Assembly (NCBI GenBank): GCA_036164085.1
Contig: JAYZJV010000054.1
Location: 1-14,494 of the forward strand
Reading direction: 5' to 3'
DNA from: TMED-70 sp036164085
GTDB taxonomy: Bacteria; Chloroflexota; Dehalococcoidia; Lucifugimonadales; Lucifugimonadaceae
Length of the DNA: 14,494 nucleotides
Position numbers and translations under genes: made by a program
The notes under the pieces: generated by a model
The model's database searches: none
The model's input: only the letters and a program-made list of their open reading frames with translations
Told to the model about the DNA's origin: nothing
In this document: piece after piece, positions 12,508 through 14,494 of the stretch
How positions within the stretch are numbered: position 1 is the first letter of the stretch
Layout: every line of letters starts with the position of its first letter

Positions 12508-14494
12508 TGTCTATCACTTCAAGAATTTTTCTAGGGTTCATTGGAGTATTGTAAAGCCTTGTACCTATTGCATCTTTTACTGCATTTGCAACAGCTCCTA
12601 AAGGTGGAATTATTGGTACTTCTCCCACTCCTCTAACTCCAAAAGGATGCAAAGGATTGGCTACTTCAACTAATATTACATCAATGTTAGGCATATCTAA
12701 GGCAGTTGGCATTCTATAGTCTAAAAAGCTTGTATTGGCCATAGTTCCATCTTTTTCTATATAATACTCTTCGTTGAGGGCCCATCCTATTCCTTGCACG
12801 GCTCCCCCTTGAATTTGGCCTATTGCATATTGAGGATAAATTGCTTTTCCTACATCTTGAATAGCAGTATATCGAACAACATCAGTTTTGCCTGTTTTCG
12901 GGTCAATCTCAATGTCACAAATACCTATTCCAAATCCGTTTCCTGCTGCAGATAAATTAACCGAAGCGGTAGATGTAACTGGACCACCAGTAGGATTAAT
13001 TTTAGTTGCCAATTCATCAATTTTCAGTTTCAATTCAGATTTTTGGGAATAAAATTCTCCGTCTTTAAACATGATTTCTTCTTGAGGAATTTCCCAAAGT
13101 ATCGAGACTCTATTTTTCATTTCTTCAATTAACTTTTTAGCCGCTTCCCAACCTGCGTATCCAGTAGCATATGTTGTTCTTGATCCACCCGTTGTAGCAG
13201 TAAATCCAATAGTGTCAGTATCTGGTATAGAAGGATGAATATTCTCAACAGGTATCCCTAAAGTTTCTGCTACTTGCATAGAAATAGAAGTTCTAGTACC
13301 ACCTATATCTGCAGACCCTTCATTAAGAGCAATGTTTCCATCGTCTTGAAGTATAAGGTCAACAGTCGATCGATTCCCTCCGTTATGCCAATATCCACAA
13401 GCTAAACCTCTTCCATAAACCTTATTTTTATCCCTTTTGTTTATTTTTGAATTCCAGTGATCACTTTTTTTAGTAGCCTCTAATGTTTCAATAAAACCTA
13501 TTTTGTGATATAAAACTCCATCTGGTTTCCTTGTTCCTTCTTTAGATGCATTGGCAAGCCTAAAATCTATTTTGTCCCATGTCATCTTTTCACATATATC
13601 GTCTATGACACTTTCTACTGCAAAAGATACTTGAGGAGAACCAGGTGCTCTATAAGCAGCACTTTTAGGTTTATTTACCAATATGTCGTATGCATCAACT
13701 TTAATATTAGGAATGTTGTAACATGCAAGGCAGCATACAGCAGCAGCTGGTATTGCTGAACCTGGATATGCACCAGCTTCTAATTTTATATCAACTGCCC
13801 CTGCATTAATTTTTCCATCATTAGTTACTCCTATTTTTACGATTATTTTTCCTCCTGGTGCAGGACCAGATCCTTCAAAAACTGAAGTTCTATCCATAAT
13901 CATTTTGACAGGTCGATGTCCTGATTTTTTTGATAGTATTGCAGCTAATGGTGGAAGGTATACTTTGGTTTTTCCTCCAAATCCTCCACCAATTTCAACA
14001 TAGTTAGATGTTACCTTAGAAATTGGAAGATCTAAAAATCCTGCAGTTAAGTCTCTTACTGCAAACATACCTTGAGTACTTGACCACAATGAAAGGTGAT
14101 TGTTTTCATCCCAATGTGCTGTTGCGTTATGTGGCTCAATATATCCTTGATGGACCATTTGGAGATTGAATTCTTTTTCAAGTACATAGTCTGAATTTTT
14201 GAAATCGTTATCGGCATTTCCCAGTTCATGTCTAAAATGCTTTGCAATATTTGTATTTGTGACTATTTTCCCAAGATGATCTGCTTCTAAATCTTCAAGT
14301 AATATTGGGGCATTTTTAGCTAATGCTTCATCAACGCTTTTGACAGGCTCTAAAATTTCATATTCAACTTCTATTAATTTGCATGCTTCTTTAGCTGTAT
14401 TTCTATCAGTTGCTGCAACTGCAGCTACTGCATGACCTTTGTAGAGCACCTTATCATTTGCAAGAATGTTATCTACGTCTCTTTTTAAATTTAC
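12500..14494 (-). CDS. Molybdenum hydroxylase large subunit, xanthine dehydrogenase family (5' end outside window)
   Basis: Molybdopterin-binding catalytic subunit of the xanthine dehydrogenase/aldehyde oxidase family, which hydroxylates N-heterocycles or aldehydes using water. The frame stays open to the right edge: 15 codons precede the GTG at 14449 and read KRDVDNILANDKV, family-like sequence, so the gene is truncated by the window and not short. About 664 residues are visible, with roughly the first 100 missing. Landmarks, numbered from the edge: VLYKGHAVAAVAATD (16-30), EIGGGFGGK (167-175), AYRAPGSPQVSFAVES (280-295), GGSRTTYATG (436-445), GQIQGGAVQGIGWALNEE (559-576), and GVRGVGEVPIIPPLGA (619-634) with the catalytic Glu625. 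The CO-dehydrogenase AYxCSFR active-site loop is absent, so this is not form I CoxL. The FAD and Fe-S subunits are not seen here. Substrate unknown. Confidence 0.92.
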   Translation of the reverse strand, partial: VNLKRDVDNILANDKVLYKGHAVAAVAATDRNTAKEACKLIEVEYEILEPVKSVDEALAKNAPILLEDLEADHLGKIVTNTNIAKHFRHELGNADNDFKNSDYVLEKEFNLQMVHQGYIEPHNATAHWDENNHLSLWSSTQGMFAVRDLTAGFLDLPISKVTSNYVEIGGGFGGKTKVYLPPLAAILSKKSGHRPVKMIMDRTSVFEGSGPAPGGKIIVKIGVTNDGKINAGAVDIKLEAGAYPGSAIPAAAVCCLACYNIPNIKVDAYDILVNKPKSAAYRAPGSPQVSFAVESVIDDICEKMTWDKIDFRLANASKEGTRKPDGVLYHKIGFIETLEATKKSDHWNSKINKRDKNKVYGRGLACGYWHNGGNRSTVDLILQDDGNIALNEGSADIGGTRTSISMQVAETLGIPVENIHPSIPDTDTIGFTATTGGSRTTYATGYAGWEAAKKLIEEMKNRVSILWEIPQEEIMFKDGEFYSQKSELKLKIDELATKINPTGGPVTSTASVNLSAAGNGFGIGICDIEIDPKTGKTDVVRYTAIQDVGKAIYPQYAIGQIQGGAVQGIGWALNEEYYIEKDGTMANTSFLDYRMPTALDMPNIDVILVEVANPLHPFGVRGVGEVPIIPPLGAVANAVKDAIGTRLYNTPMNPRKILEVIDNA

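Noticed and set aside
14056..14247. 63-residue minus-strand frame
   Set aside because: It is a shadow in another frame of the molybdenum hydroxylase gene.
14447..14449. GTG at 14449 as the start of the molybdenum hydroxylase
   Set aside because: The frame continues open to 14494 with family-typical sequence, so the true start lies outside the window.
12500..14494. Carbon monoxide dehydrogenase large subunit (CoxL)
   Set aside because: The form I active-site loop AYxCSFR is absent; the equivalent reads AYRAPGSP, as in the broader xanthine dehydrogenase/aldehyde oxidase group.

Overview
This is an AT-rich window (roughly 30% G+C by eye) from a bacterial chromosome. It is densely coding, with many AGA arginine codons and several TTG/GTG starts. 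The gene set, together with a secreted trypsin-like lipoprotein carrying Pro-Thr-Gln repeats of a kind common in Chloroflexota, fits a marine SAR202/Dehalococcoidia-like Chloroflexota genome. That placement is inference: no rRNA or other decisive marker is present. I see no tRNA, rRNA, IS element, integrase, CRISPR array or phage gene.

Layout. (1) 1-192 holds no convincing gene. (2) 193-1290 (-) encodes a ZnuA-type metal-binding lipoprotein with a His/Asp-rich loop built from a 48-bp tandem DNA repeat; its 205-bp upstream region carries two matching Fur-box-like dyads. (3) 1496-2239 (-) is rsmG. It is divergent from a + strand set, 2331-7274: etfB, etfA, an unrecognised membrane-anchored HExxH metalloprotease-like protein, hflK and hflC. 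etfB/etfA/metalloprotease and hflK/hflC are each tightly spaced, and hflK has its own promoter candidate. (4) 7278-14494 (-) is one uninterrupted eight-gene run that enters from the right edge. In transcription order it is: molybdenum hydroxylase large subunit (5' end outside the window), MoaD/ThiS-like carrier, folE, PTR1/FolM-like short-chain reductase, folB, LarA-like nickel-pincer enzyme, serine hydrolase of the beta-lactamase fold, and trypsin-like lipoprotein protease. Neighbours overlap or lie within about 8 nt, so this looks like one operon. It meets hflC tail to tail with only 3 nt between the stop codons.

How the genes work together. FolE, the PTR1/FolM-like reductase and FolB form a pterin/folate module. 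It sits between a molybdenum-cofactor enzyme with a MoaD-like carrier on one side and a LarA-family protein on the other. The ETF pair carries electrons from acyl-CoA or similar dehydrogenases. HflK/HflC would form a membrane SPFH complex that normally partners FtsH, and the two putative proteases nearby suggest an envelope protein-turnover neighbourhood.

Regulatory reading. rsmG, etfB and hflK lack a clear Shine-Dalgarno site but have a -10-like hexamer ending 6-7 nt before the start codon, the arrangement expected of leaderless transcripts. Several operon-internal genes (etfA, hflC, folE, larA-like) have visible Shine-Dalgarno sites. No defence island or clearly new system is visible. The most unusual points are the molybdoenzyme/MoaD/pterin/LarA operon, the orphan metalloprotease between etfBA and hflKC, and the paired operators before znuA.
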